A stretch of DNA of 64,000 nt from contig JAECYW010000001.1 of the NCBI GenBank assembly GCA_023014335.1, forward strand, positions 1,116,001 through 1,180,000, in the 5' to 3' direction. Below the pieces are notes generated by a model. That model ran no database searches. It saw only the letters and a program-made list of their open reading frames with translations, and was not told the origin of the DNA. Below, in pieces: positions 46,576-58,890 of the stretch; position 1 is the stretch's first letter; the number at the start of each line of letters is the position of its first letter. Origin of the DNA: Galerina marginata (lineage: Eukaryota; Basidiomycota; Agaricomycetes; Agaricales; Galerinaceae). The position numbers and the translations under genes were made by a program.

Positions 46576-47681
46576 ATGACCAACGATATCCTGGATCCAT
46601 CTGCTGTTCTGTCTTTGCTTCCTACACTGCTCCCACCGGACAACAGGTCTCTTTCATCGCCTCAAGATGGCATAGCAGCTCTCGTACATGCTGCTCTAAG
46701 TGTCTTAGCCTTTCGACTGATCGCTGTCGACGAATCGTCATCATCACAGGCTTCGTCATCCAACGTATTGCCTTCCAATTGGAACAAATCTGGCCCTGGG
46801 AACTACGCACTCAAGTATAGACACGACCAGAGCAGCCTCGAGTTTCTAGTCAAGCTATCAAAGCTTGGAACTCGAGCGATTATCAATGCTATTGCATTAG
46901 AGGTCGGTCGACAATCCCGCCTCTTTCAAATTAACTTCTGATGTCAACTCAAGAGTGACAAAGTTGCGACTCTTGACATAGCGACTGACGATTTCACGTC
47001 GCCTTCGTTTTATCCTTACAATCTAAATGCACCTGAGTCTGATGTCCGACCGCTTGTGCATGGATTCATTTCCTCCAATCGGGTTTCTGATTTCTTGTCC
47101 CAATTTAAGTTGAAGATTGTGCAAAAGTTAGTTCCAGGTCTACGGAAAGATGGCTACACTGAGGAAACTGGACCGTCTGCATCCTCGAGTGCGAATACCC
47201 CACCTCGTGATCCAACAGTTCCCCGCCCTCGCCCTCGCTCTCCTCCCGATGCCCCTGATCATTTCCCCTATCTTCCTCGCCCAGAATTTCCCCGAAACCC
47301 TCTCGAAATTGGGAGGAGAGACCTGGATCCTTTCCCCACTAATCCCTTCGCTCCCGCTTCCCTGTTTCCACCTGGTTCTGGTGACGGAATGTTTGTCGGT
47401 CCTGAACACCCCATTTTTGGCATGGGCAGAGCAAACAACTCACCCGGCATCTGGGGGGGTGATGGATATCTTCCACCAATGGGTGCTCCTCCTGGAGCCA
47501 GGTTTGATCCTGTTGGACCTGTCTTTCCAAACAGAAATAGGTTTGGGCCTGCAGGAAGGGGAAGGCAGCCTGAAAATCCTGATAACGATGAATTTATGCC
47601 TCCTGGGACGGTAGGTTTCTGCGACACCTCATAGCCGTGATCCTCGCTTATACTATTAACCAGGGTGACATGTTTATGTGA
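46576..47681 (+). CDS. Proteasome inhibitor PI31-like protein
   Basis: Adapter/inhibitor that binds the 20S proteasome. Model: join(46576..46902,46954..47610,47664..47681), 333 aa; phases close. The N-terminal half is the folded FP-type domain (DGIAALVHAALSVLAFRLIA, NYALKYRHDQSSLEFLVKLS, LVHGFISSNRVSDFLSQFKL, IVQKLVPGLRKDGY). The C-terminal half is disordered and Pro/Gly/Arg-rich (PPRDPTVPRPRPRSPPDAPD, FGPAGRGRQPENPDNDEFMP). The final 18-nt exon encodes GDMFM and the stop, giving the hydrophobic C-terminal tail with which such proteins contact the proteasome (family knowledge). The start is the first ATG in frame. Divergent from PRP5. Confidence 0.88.
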
Positions 47682-48085
47682 AGGGAAATGAAGTTGGGAT
47701 TCGGATGACCATGGATTGTATTTGTACTTTCTATTACTTCTCCCTACTGGCCCCAGTCAACCATGGTCCGGGAAACCGGACCTTGTGCTGTATCAGTATA
47801 GCCAACTTCAGATCTGCCTTTTTGAATCAATGCGATTGCATAATACTTTATCTCTACTCATTAGTATTCAGAGGTTCGAATGATCACAGATTCGTTGTAC
47901 TAGAATAGCTGTGCCTGCAAGAAAATCTTTCGGTTCCAAACTTCAGTCAGGATCCTTGTGCCGATAAATCGGCCAGGAAGGTGACATGTCTGATTTCAGC
48001 CCAATCAGGTGCTGATCCTCAGGCCTCTGGATTACACATTATAGTCGTTCTCTTACACTCGAACATCTCAAGAATTCGGAACACG
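47682..48085. other. Intergenic region
   Basis: A 404-bp gap between two plus-strand genes. No gene, repeat or RNA recognised; a GGTTCGAA word at 47873 lacks the rest of a tRNA. Confidence 0.4.
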
Positions 48086-49034
48086 ATGAATCGTTCACCG
48101 ACGTCCCCAACTTCTCCTGTCCGCCGCAATAATCCTATCCTTCCTGGTTTCCGGCCGTCACCAAGGCCAAAGCAACGGCCAATTGCTGAGATGACCGTGC
48201 GCGAGTTGCAAGACCGTCATAATTTCAACGCAAAGATTCTATCATCTCCGTGCGTCATAGAGTATCATACGATTCGCTTGGTCTATGCTAATCGTCTTGT
48301 ATAAACAGCGAAGCTTCCACTTCATCGTATGCCCACAGGGTACTAGCTGAGCAAGCCGCCGTCGAATCTCGACTAGTAGAGCTTGATGGAATGGAAACTA
48401 TCAACACAGGGCTAAGGAGGACGACAATAAGAGGGGAGGGTGATATGTCCGTCGATGTCCCACCAGAACCTCCGACCAGCAGAACTCTGGAGGCGAAACG
48501 GAAAGCACTTTCCCAATTCGTTCGTCATCGCTCAAAAATATATTATTCTGGCTTATTATCTTCGTACAGGGCTTCAAAAACAACACTTCTGGTGCCATTG
48601 GGTCTCTCAGCATGCAAGAGGCTATGGAACTAGAACGTCAGGCCCATCTACAGGATCAGGAGCGACAAAATCGAATAATTGAAAAGAAGAAACGCCTTGG
48701 CATGCCCATACAAGGAGAAGTCCTGACGAGGCAAGAGAGAGAGGCTCGTATTTGGGCTTTCATGTATGTGCTCTCTCAAAAAAAGTTACGGTCCAATTTT
48801 GATGGGATTATCTGCAGGAACCACAAACCAACCGACTCAGACATGGAAGACGAGGACGACGAGGACGACGAGGACGATGACCCATCTACTTGGTTTGAAG
48901 ATGATCAGGATGACGGACGTAAGGGTCAGAACATCGTCGAGCCGGATACTGAGGACCTTTCCGAGATTATACGAATTGACGAAAGCAGATTGCGTTATAG
49001 CACATTTTACGAACTGCGAGACGATGGTGATTGA
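48086..49034 (+). CDS. Conserved acidic fungal protein of unknown function
   Basis: I do not know a named family. Model: join(48086..48249,48309..48519,48570..48763,48818..49034), 261 aa; phases close. Seen: a basic Pro/Ser N-terminus (SPTSPVRRNNPILPGFRPSP), a helical part (MTVRELQDRHNFNAKIL, HRVLAEQAAVESRLVELDGM), a long charged helix likely to form a coiled coil (MQEAMELERQAHLQDQERQN, RQEREARIWAFM), an Asp/Glu tract (DMEDEDDEDDEDDDPSTWFE), and a C-terminal block SEIIRIDESRLRYSTFYELR. No signal peptide or membrane helix. It is probably a nuclear or cytoplasmic scaffold, but this is only a guess. Converges on the ANK-FYVE-RING gene, 92 bp away. Confidence 0.75.
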
Positions 49035-49126
49035 TATAATCCAAGGTGCATAGGAAATTGTAAAGCAAGCCCATACGATTAAATGAAACTAGTGAACTCC
49101 CATACGGTGAAACTTCGTTGCATGAT

Positions 49127-52100
49127 TTAACGAGCGTGCACAGGACAACTTTTGCCTCGCTGAAGCCAGGAGGACAAGCATGCTGCCAAAATGATTAGCA
49201 CTTGTTTCATTGACGCGGAATAAAACTTGCCACTATGGAAACTACAGAAACAACTAAGGCGAGCAACGGTTGATCCCTTGACAAACTCCTCGAGACATAT
49301 AACACCTGCAACATCATTAGAACTTAGCGGCATAGCATTTTATATGACCTACATTCTACCCCAAGCAAAGCACTCTCAGCTGGCAGCCGGTATACTAAGT
49401 ATTTTGCTGCTTGAGGGATGCCTGACTGAGGAGTCCCCAGGTTCCCTTCCAAGCAACCCTTTACATGAATTTCTTGTGCCTGAGCGTCACCGACTTCATC
49501 CAGATTTTGATTGCAAACCGGACAGCTAGAAGACGTTAAGGTTAGAATGGATCTTCAAATACTCGTCAAAGCATACTCTGCAAGATCGCTTAGCTGCGAA
49601 CTTGATTGTCGACGCGTCAAGGAGCCAGGGATCGTAAGTCGTTCTTGATCTACGACGATGCGTTCCATTGTGCTAGTACTATTCAACCTGTTCGGAACGG
49701 TGCTAGTACTTTCTTCGAAACAAGATTGGCAAACTCGATGGCTTGCGGCTGGTGAGGTAACTTCAGATAGCATGGGGTCATGAACAACATCAGCCGGATC
49801 CAGAATTGCCCGATAAGATGAACATCTGTCGCAAAAAATGCGACCACATTTCCGACAGTGCTATACCAATTCAGAGGGCGTCTGCAAGACTTTTGGAGAG
49901 GAACTTACATGCTACAAGTAGACGAGTGAGATGGAAATGGTTTCCACGGCAGAAAGATGAACATACCCGTCGGTTCAGAAAGTTAAATCTGCGCTGACAG
50001 TCTCGACATTGGGAAGCCGCTTCATCCCTCTCCCATTGCGCGTGCAACTGATGTGGCGTTGGGGATGTCCAGCGGGGGGTCAAGACCTTTTGAGGAGCTT
50101 CATGAGTGGGTACACGGAAATCGGGTGCTTGTGTGAGTTGAGGGGTCAGGTCAGCAGGAACACGAGACGTGCCGGGTCTACTGAAATAATCCGTAGAGGC
50201 TGAAGACCTTGATGCAGGCCGAGGTGTCTCTGTCACTGAGGATTGTGGATAGTGGAATTCATCGTCGGAACTGCCATTATCGTCCTCGTCTAAGTCCCCG
50301 TCTAACACGATCATCAGATAGACTTTTTTTAAAAAAAGAGGGAATTAAATTACCGTATTCAGAGATCAGTAATCCTTGGGCGCCAGCAGATAAACGACGC
50401 CGTTCTAAATCACGGCTATAAGCGTTGAGCAACACTTCAGCTTGTATCTTCCGTTCCGGATCTTCGTCTCCTAGAATTGAAAAGTGTCAATTTGAATCCG
50501 CCATTCACGTATATACACACTCAGAATTCCCTGTCTCAATTCCATTGTGGCACGTTCTACTTTGGCTATTGCACGGCGTACTTCCACAGCTGACATGGTT
50601 GTCCCATTCATATCATTGTCTTGGGATTGGTTGCCAACAAGATATCTTGCACGGGCAACGTAGTCCTGAGCAGAAGACAAGAACGTGGATGACATTACGC
50701 CAAGTTCACGACCTTCCCCGGGGTCGAGAAGATTGAATTGATGATCCTCGACATAAGGGATCAAAGATCCATCGAAGTCGAGATGATACATAGCACCATC
50801 CGGTTCAAGGAAAGCTAATGGCGGAATATCTAAACGGCGACGCATGATTCGAACCCAGCGTCGGCGGCGTACCCATGTGGGATGAGGGCGGCCAGGACCA
50901 GTGGAGGACAGAGAGTTGCCACGCGAAGGACCCACAAAGCCAGCAGATACGATGCTGTTGCTAGACATGATTCTTTCAAGTTGGGATGGCATTTCGGCAG
51001 TCCACTTTTCATCAGGGTCGTCGAAAGATTGCGCATATTGCCAACCTTCCTCGGCATCCACAGCGGGATGTGTAACGTCCAGGGTCCAATCCGAACTAGT
51101 AAACGGGTTGGTATCTGTAAGTTTTGGAAGTTCGACATTCACTTACAGCCAGAAATGACTCCGCTCAACTCCTTCCGGGGCCGGGTGATCGACAGTAGCG
51201 GGTCTGGGAAGAAACCATGGAGCCTCTCGAAGAGGGAGTTGAACACCACTACGCCAAGCTGGAAGGACCTTGGCCCCCGTTTCTTCGTCTGGTTGTGGTA
51301 GTTTAAGTTCAAAAGGAGAACGTCGTCTTTGTCGACCCAGGCCAGATGCTGAGAACTTTGGGCGACCACCAGACACGGCCACCGTTTTGAGGCGAGTATC
51401 GAGGCGTTGGTTTTCATATAATATGACAGGGAGGGTTGTATGAACAAGCAGCGGATTGTATGGGGTTGTAGTGCCACGCCATCGCTCGGCTTCGGCTTGC
51501 TGTAAAATCTGAGATAAATAAATTATGAGTGGTGACCAAAAGAAACTCTAAATTTTATGAAGTTACCTCACATATCCAGACCTCGAAAACTGCAGCTGCG
51601 GCATCGAAGGCTGTTTCACCCCATTTGTTCCGTATGAGAGGGTTTGCAGCCTGCTTCGTGAGGAGGTAGAGGACAACCGGTAAGTGGCCCTTGGAGGCAG
51701 CGTTCACTAGATGAACACGTTTAACAATCGAAACAGATAATGGAAGAAAAGGGATCTGACTCAATGGCGTCCATCCATCTTTGCTTCGAGCATCAAGTCC
51801 TCGGACACCGTCAATGACTGAAATTGCACCACCATTTTCACATAGCCAGCGAACGATATCAAGATAACCCTAAAAATCGTTAAGCCCAAAATGAGGGCGA
51901 AGTACTTGTTGGGAAGACTGACTTTAGAGCATGCGTTATGCAGCGCCGTCCACCCATCAGCGTCGCGTGCATGAACATCGGCCTTGTCAGGCAACAGGTA
52001 GCTGACAACTGGCATATGGCCATTCAAAGCTGCTTTATGCAGCGCTGTCTATTTCTGTACTTGTTAGCTCTACAGATGCTAACTCACCTAAAAGTGTTGC

Positions 52101-52585
52101 TCACCTCGCCTTCCCTGTCTTCTAAATCAGGCATAGCCCCGCATTCTTCAATCACTATAGTCCAGCTGTCAGTACTGGGGTCATGAGAGGGAATGCTGTG
52201 AGTACTAACACCATACAGCAATATCATAATATCCTCTGCTTGCCGCTGCATGTAAAGCAGTAAATCCAGTGCGCGTAGATGCATCGTTAGCCAAACTGAA
52301 GGGCTCAACTTCACCGGTCTCAAGGGCATTTTTGAATAACTTTTTCAAGAGTTGAAGATCTCCCGAGGAAGCTGCTGCATATAGTGCTTCCAACTGAGCT
52401 TGAGATGGGTGAACTTGGCGAAAGGAAGGTGGTTCGACGGTGTGTTCGACGTTTGAAGGGTATACAAAATGTTCATCGTCGGCGGAATCGTAGTCACTAT
52501 CGTTGTGGACATGACTTTGATTTTCGTTTGTATGGTCGGACCACTCTTGCGAATGGCCAAGTGCACCAACAACAGGCGACGACAT
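49127..52585 (-). CDS. Ankyrin-repeat / DysF / FYVE / RING protein (predicted endosomal E3 ligase)
   Basis: Multi-domain protein, probably a ubiquitin ligase on PI3P membranes (inference from domains). Model, 13 exons, 924 aa, all phases close: complement(join(49127..49182,49234..49305,49353..49525,49577..49860,49967..50301,50354..50470,50521..51095,51147..51508,51567..51706,51761..51869,51923..52048,52105..52154,52210..52585)). Order: four to five ankyrin repeats (TGFTALHAAASRGYYDIAVW, ADGWTALHNACSKGYLDIVR); a DysF-like domain (ILYENQRL, then SDWTLDVTHPAVDAEEGWQY and RRRRWVRIMRR); FYVE (WERDEAASQCRDCQRRFNF, NRRHCRKCGRIFCDRCSSY); and a C-terminal RING-like block (CVICLEEF, CFCSFHTCLSSW, CPVHAR). 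The FYVE motif reads RRHCR rather than RRHHCR. Yeast Pib1 combines FYVE and RING; the ANK and DysF parts are extra. Confidence 0.82.
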
Positions 52586-53184
52586 GTGCCTTGAATATGC
52601 AAAGATGTCAGGGATCCTCTGGAAGTGAACTGCAGATAGTAAAAGAACACACTTAGACAGGTGTGTGGCCACCAGAGGGTCAAGAGGTGAGTGTTGTCGC
52701 TGGCGAGAATGCGAGAGAAAGGACCAGGCAGACCCCAGCGGTACAGTATGTCCGTCCAGGTGTCCGAAGTCCAAATGCTGATCCTGGCCGCTGGTAACAC
52801 CCACGTGAGAGGCGTGTCTCCGTGACAGTCACAGGAACCGAAAGTCGTTTAAAATTACTAAAACCGTTTAGCGCGCTTATGTTTGGCTCATATAGTATGG
52901 ATTGGCCAACTGACTTTCCCCTCGAATAGTAAGTAAATCAAATTTGGCGCTCGTATACATACTGTTATTTCTATAACTACAACGAGGGATCAGTAAATAA
53001 TACAGTCAAGTTGAAGTTGAAGGTGTTCTTTTCTCCGTGCTGGCAATACAAGTTGATCCTACTGAGTCCTGAATCCTGAGGCCTGATGGGCTGATAGGTG
53101 TACACATTCCCATGATCCCTTGAAACAAAAAAAGGAAAGAGAAAGAAGAAGAAAGGGGGGCGAAGGCAGGGTTTTAAAAAATCC
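52586..53184. other. Intergenic region
   Basis: A 599-bp gap between two minus-strand genes. The open frame continues upstream of the ankyrin gene to 52804 but looks non-coding. A purine-rich stretch is at 53126-53165. No RNA gene or repeat seen. Confidence 0.4.
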
Positions 53185-55503
53185 TCATTTCTTTACCATT
53201 CCAAATGTTTCAACATGCAGAGTAACCGGCTGTGATCCTTTCAATACTGCCGCAGGACCAGCCAAATCTGAGCTCAGGGCTCGGCGCACTGATTCGGCCA
53301 AGTTGGAAGGCCCAGCCACTGTAAGAAATACGTTAGAGATCGATCACGATGGCCGTGAAAAGACGCAAACCATCGACTGAAATAGGACCAAGGGAAGTCT
53401 GGATTTCTTCGGCCAGCAACTTTTTCATACTCGGTCTACCGTGGATCAGCTTCAAGGAAGAGTATACAGGTAATTCCGTTTCAGCGATGTCTTTCTCGAT
53501 GGAGCCAGAGGACATAGATGCGCGGTCCGTCGGAAGCTCTGGTACTTCTGGGATTGGATAATTCTTGCCCGTGACGTATATCCTAGGTTCAATGGTCAGA
53601 TACGGTGTTGTGGTAGCCAGAGCGTCTACGAGTGTCTTTGATATCCACTTCAGATGGACTAAAACATTTGATGAACAGATTTCCTTGGTAATCTTGGCTA
53701 TCAGCATACACGTACCAGCGTCACGGACAGCCCAAACGAAGACTATCCTTCGAACAGCCGATTTACCCCCGCGTGCGTTGATCCTTAAGAGGCCTATCAG
53801 CATGCTGACTATAATTAAATGAAAATGTAGCCGACCTCACGAGATTCAGCAGAAGCGGGAGCGTATATGAAATCCCAGAGCCACCTGACCAGAGATTTAG
53901 ATATCAATTTTATGAGAGGAGGATAAGACAAACCTGCGATGAGCACGCATGTTGTGAATGAACGGAGGTCCGGAGGACATCCGTATGGACCATCCAAGAA
54001 GGCTGGCACTCTGCTCCCGGAATCCTTAGCCGCATGTTCTCGGAGGCGTCGTGTAAAACCGCTTCTGCCTCGGATAAGGAAGACTACGTCACATTCCTTG
54101 GAATCTCCGCCACTTTCCGGTATGCTGGCGATTGTGAATGGATGAGCCTCAAAGGGCATGCTGCTCACTGTCGGTAAAATGACATATGCATGCTGGCCAG
54201 GAGTCCAAGAAATCCGACGGCGAAGAGTAAGGCGTGTTGTGTCATCTGAAAGCAATTCCACCAGAGCATCTCCTGGATGAGCACGATTCCAAACCCTATT
54301 ATTCCACACAAGTCGGCCCAATCTGATAGCTCTGTCGAATCCCCATATAAGCAAGCCCGGCCATATATAGCCGCCGAAGCTAAAGAAAGTAAGATAGAGC
54401 TTAGAGCAAAAATAAACCTGGAGAAACATACCCGAGATCTCTTGCGTGATAATATCCAGCCACGATAAAAATACTGGATGGAGATAGGTAAGAATAGGTG
54501 AAGCGCAGATGACATGAGAACTCACAGGACGAATAGAATGTGAGTGACCAGGAAAAACTCAAAGGCGACGTGTCTGATAGGACGAAGTGATAAAACTGTC
54601 GCGATAGTAAAGCTTGCCAACCCGAGAGCGCCAGATCTCATCCAATCATGAGTGAAGTCGAATTGCTTTGGTAATCTATCAAGCTGTTAGAAAGAACAAA
54701 TAAATAAATAGGAAATATTGATTACCCTGACACCACGCGGGTAAGGGCGTGAATCCAGAGGAATATAAAGTTGGTTCTTGCAGCAGCGCGATGAAGAACA
54801 TTAAGCTATCGTAGCACTCGTTAGATAATAAATCTACGGTGGTGAAGAAGGACATGCCCGTTCGTGGCTGATGCCAGTTAACCCTATTCAAAGGCTTAGT
54901 TTCCTTTGGACACCATGGAGGATTGGACTACTCACATGAGATGACATTATTTTTACCGGCTAGAGCGACGATCAAAGGAATTTGAGAAGAGGCTATAAGA
55001 GCAGCACGATCCTGGTACATGAAGGACGCGAGATCTCGCGCTGTGAAATGAAGTTAAGGTCCTTTCATGCCCTAGATGGGGAACGACTTACTATCGACCA
55101 AAAGCCACACGAACATGGCGGCGATATATGAAAAAACGAAGCTCAATTCTGCAATGGAAGAAATAGCGCCAGGTCCAATTGGTAGGCTCCACCGAAAGAA
55201 TACAATCCTGAAACTTGTTGTTAGTGCAGACAAGCTTCGACGGGATGCCGAAGTGGCAACCCGTGTGCTGCTCTTCTCCTCGTCCCCCTTTTCCTTTGCA
55301 GAGAGGTTACGATGCTCGGGGAGCGGCGCGAGCTTGGACCATGAGTAGCGAAGAGCGCGAACGATGGTGAAGAACGCAATCACGCTGGCCAAAAAATACC
55401 AAAGCTGTCTAACATGGGCAATCTGGACTTTGTTTCTGATCAGGCGGTCGGCGGCGGTTGGTGATGCACGAGCAAAGATGTGACTCGAATTGTCGTGAGC
55501 CAT
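53185..55503 (-). CDS. Ferric/cupric reductase (FRE family)
   Basis: Plasma-membrane flavocytochrome reducing extracellular Fe(III) or Cu(II) with NADPH. Model, 11 exons, 599 aa, phases close: complement(join(53185..53318,53371..53658,53716..53783,53836..53884,53934..54379,54432..54473,54526..54675,54726..54805,54858..54883,54936..55040,55092..55503)). Seen: several helices with the heme-ligand pairs HERLNVLHR..WIHALTR and RHVAFEFFLVTHILFV, the FAD motif AHPFTIAS, a NADPH-site GGSGISYTLPLLLNLV, and the C-terminal AGPSNLAESVRR. The N-terminus carries an Asn-linked-type site (NSS) and a long first helix. Intron 54806-54857 has a GC donor. I suspected a frameshift at LNVLHR but rereading 54781-54805 removes it. 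No ferroxidase or iron transporter neighbours it. Confidence 0.92.
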
Positions 55504-56941
55504 TGCTGGGAAATCAGGTATCGCTGAGAAAACTGGAGGCCCAGGATGAAGTATTGGAAAACACACCCAACTCTCTTTATTCGAAAGTCCAGGGAACAAA
55601 ACCACTGTTTTTGTCCAGTCTCCATGGGGTGCACGCAATCAATGAAGTCAGTCGCATGAAGTGATCGAGTATATTTGCTTATTTTTTTGTCAGATACTTC
55701 CGAGGTCGATAACACATGAGCGCAGACGAGGTCCTCGGCTCAATGACTTCAGATACTCGGAACAACCGCATATAGCAGAAGGACGATGTGATATAGCAAC
55801 AAAGAAGCCTTTTGGGCCACCTCTGGCAGGATGCGATAATGATGTCGGCATGCATGCAAAGTAGCACCGAATTTCACCCAACAAAAATTGAGACGATAGA
55901 CGAAAAACGGAGAAGGTTCGGTTCCTTGCGGATGAGGTTCGGGAGGCAGCGGTGGTAGCGGGCATTCCATCGAAATCAGGCATTGCATATGTAGGCGTTG
56001 ACAGTTGCAAATAGAACCAGACGACACAGCTGACAAAACCCTTGCTATCTAGTAAAAACTTCGATGGCGTCATCGTCCAGCATGCACTCAGCGTTAAAAC
56101 ATTATGGTCGAAATTGACCATCCACGAGTTCCAATGTGGCCTCCGAGTTTGCTAGCAACGAACTCGAAAAGAATCGGCGATCTTGCGGTTGTTATCGTCG
56201 GATAAAAAGATTCCAGTGGAATAAATTCAGAAGGAAATATAAAAGAACTCGCATGCATTAAGTGGGTCGGAAGCCAGGACGCATGGCGAGCGTTACCATC
56301 CTCGGGCTTCTGGTAGGTTCGAACAATGTGCGCACTGAGCGCTTTGAATGAGTTCGTGCTGCCTGGAAGCCCCGGAGATGCTGTCTTGGAAGAGAATGTC
56401 GATTGAATGTCGACGTCGATATACATGTCGAGCGTGGGGAATTAAGCCTGTAGTTAATGCTGACTCGAACACTTCTTACTTCCTTTCCACGTAGAAGTCA
56501 ATGATATGGAGTTCGGGAACAGTGGCAGTGCTCGAGCACCGGTCCCTGGTGAGCATGCGACCTGATCAGGAGTGATAACTCTTATCAGATAACGAGTCCA
56601 TTGCCTCCTCCATTCATTAAATAATTATAGTCTTCAACCACATTTTCAGGCCAGTGCCACGTAAGTCACAACTTATTATACACCGCGTGGGCCCACCGCA
56701 GGATCTGCGGGACAATAGAGGGAATACTTCAGTAATAAAATTGCAGGTCATTTAATGGTGATAAGTTGCTGGTTGTTTTATAAGCGCAGTACACGACCTC
56801 GAGAGATCTATAGATCTACTTGGGACTACATACTACACCCGACTTGTCCGAGGACCGGAGAACCGATTATCCGATATTGCACATAGCGTTTATTTCTGCT
56901 CACCGATCGCCACGGTCACAAAAATTCATGCCATCTTGTTT
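55504..56941. other. Long divergent intergenic region, ferric reductase / aminotransferase
   Basis: A 1,438-bp head-to-head gap, the largest in the window. Minus-strand frames at 55690-56121 and 56094-56426 show no recognisable domain and change composition along their length, so I do not call genes. It contains the GATA-type cluster at 56573. Confidence 0.4.
56573..56592. promoter_or_regulatory. Cluster of GATA-factor-type sites with a perfect inverted pair
   Basis: The sequence TGATAACTCTTATCAGATAA contains three WGATAA-type words in 20 bp. The first two form a perfect inverted repeat (TGATAA, 3-nt spacer, TTATCA). Fungal siderophore/iron GATA repressors and nitrogen GATA activators use such words. 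It is about 350 bp before the aminotransferase and 1.07 kb before the ferric reductase, so the target is open. Short motif; chance is possible. Confidence 0.35.
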
Positions 56942-58803
56942 ATGCTTTCTCATTGCTCAAAATTTCCAAGAGTGCACACTTTAAGTCCGCATTTTCGAAC
57001 AATCCTTCTTTCCAGATCCATGTCCAAGACCACGATGGCGAGTCAACTGAACGGCCTTTCTAATTCTCCAAAAATCGACCGAAGCAACCTAATTCCCTTT
57101 TCATCACGCCTGAAGGAGGGAAGGGCGCTCGCACTTGACGTCTGGACTATCTTCAGGTATGTTATCGAGTAGCTACACATGATTCAAGAAGTTCTCATTC
57201 ACCCTATGATCATGCCAGCGCGGTGAACCTGCCCGCAGACTGCATCAATCTCGGTCAGGGTTACATGAACTTCGCCCCCCCGAAATGGGTGACGGATGCG
57301 GCAGAAGTGGCTCTGAATGCAGTCGCTTCCAACCACTATTCTCATCCAAGAGGCCGCATTCGCCTTCGTGAAGCAATCAAGGCATTCTACGGGCCTCAAT
57401 TGAACAGAGAGTTGGATGTTGAGTCGGAAATCCTTGTGACGAGCGGAGCGAATGAAGGTTTGTACTTTTGACTATATAACCAACCATAACTAACATCAAT
57501 GTCGTGATTTTTAATACAGGACAGTACTCTGTCTTCACGGCTTTTTTAGAGCACGGCGACGAAGTAATCATGTTTGAACCATTCTTTGACCAGTACCTTC
57601 CATCCGTAACTTTCAACGGTGGAAAGCCTGTCTATGTCCCTTTGCACCCACCCAAAGATTCTGTAGAAAAGGCCACCAGTGATGATTGGACTCTTGACAT
57701 CGACCAGCTTCGGTATTTTCAGCGTTTGTTAGTCCACAGTATTTTGACTAAAACCTTCTTTCCAAAGCCGTGCAATCACACCCCGGACTAAGATGATAAT
57801 TGTGAACACCCCTCACAACCCTGTCGGCAAAGTGTTCACCAAGGCTGAGTTGGAAGCCATCGCATCTATAGCTGAGGAATTCAATCTCCTCGTGATGGCA
57901 GATGAGGTGGTATGTCCCAATTATTATTATCGCTGAGTTGTTCTACATATTTCGGTAGTATGACTGCCTCGTCTTTGATGGCAAAGAGCATGTACGGATT
58001 GCGAATTTACCCGGCATGTGGGATCGCACCGTAACGGTCTGCTCTGCAGGGAGTAAGCATGTGCCTTTATCACCGGGGTCCTCGAACCCTCGTTAATCAT
58101 CCCCTTTTTTCATCTATGGCAGAGGCGTTTGCAGCTACCGGATGGCGCATTGGCTGGCTCATCGGGCCGAAGTCGATCATCCAACCGACTCTTGCAGCAA
58201 GTACGCGTATTGTCTTTTGTTCGAATTCGCCTCTACAAGAAGCGGCAGCTGCTGGATTGGAGGAGGCGAGAGAGCGAAAGTTCTTCGAAACACAAGTCGA
58301 AGAATATGCTGAAAGGAGGGCCATACTTTCCGACGCATTTGATAAGGTCGGATTGAAATACACCCTGCCCGAAGGCACCTACTTCATTCTACTGGTAAGA
58401 CCCTATTTCCGCCGCCGCCCCTCTGCCAGCTAATCATTCCCAGGATATCTCGAGAGTCGACTTTCCAGAAGATTATCCGTTCCCTCCTAGTGTTTTAGGG
58501 CGGGGACGAGACTTCAGGTTCGATCTCTTGTTACTGTCGCCGGGTTCCCTGCTTACATTTTCCTCAGGGCCTGCTGGTTTATTGCAAACGAAGTTGGAGT
58601 ATCTTCCATTCCTGTCAGCGAGGTATGACTGCAAGTGACCTGATATGGCCCATTACTCACACCTGTTCCCCTGTTATTAGTTCTATTGCGAAGAGCACGC
58701 CAATATTGGAGAGGCATTTGCTAGATTCGCATTTTGCAAGGACGTGGATACATTACGTGCAGCTGCCGGACGTTTACAAAGCCTCAAAAATTACTTGAAA
58801 TAA
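56942..58803 (+). CDS. BNA3: Kynurenine aminotransferase-type PLP enzyme
   Basis: Fold-type I PLP aminotransferase converting kynurenine to kynurenic acid or a related reaction. Model, 9 exons, 468 aa: join(56942..57156,57219..57457,57520..57712,57768..57909,57959..58052,58123..58394,58444..58517,58568..58622,58681..58803); phases close. Motifs: INLGQGYMNFAPP, NHYSHPRGRIRLREAI, VTSGANEGQYSVF, MFEPFFDQYLPSV, NTPHNPVGKVFTKAELEAI, DEVYDCLVFDG, the PLP lysine in SAGKAFAATGWRIGW (codon split by an intron), GTYFILLDISRV and CEEHANIGEAFARFAFC. An N-terminal extension of 26 residues (PHFRTILLSRSMSK) before MSKTTM looks like a mitochondrial presequence, so 57020 is an alternative cytosolic start. No frame breaks. 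Confidence 0.92.
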
Positions 58804-58890
58804 GCATCATGCAGTGGTGAGATATGGTATTCTTAGAAACTGGATTATCTCTAGATGGTTCCAACACGGTGAAATTATACTAGGATAGTA

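Noticed and set aside
47866..47890. GGTTCGAAT word as tRNA B box
   Set aside because: No A box, no foldable cloverleaf upstream.
54781..54805. Apparent frameshift in the ferric reductase at LNVLHR
   Set aside because: Careful rereading gives CAT CGC GCT GCT, which keeps frame; the 11-exon model closes in phase at 600 codons.
55690..56426. Minus-strand ORFs in the large gap as a gene
   Set aside because: No domain, no consistent splice set, and overlapping frames of equal quality; likely chance.
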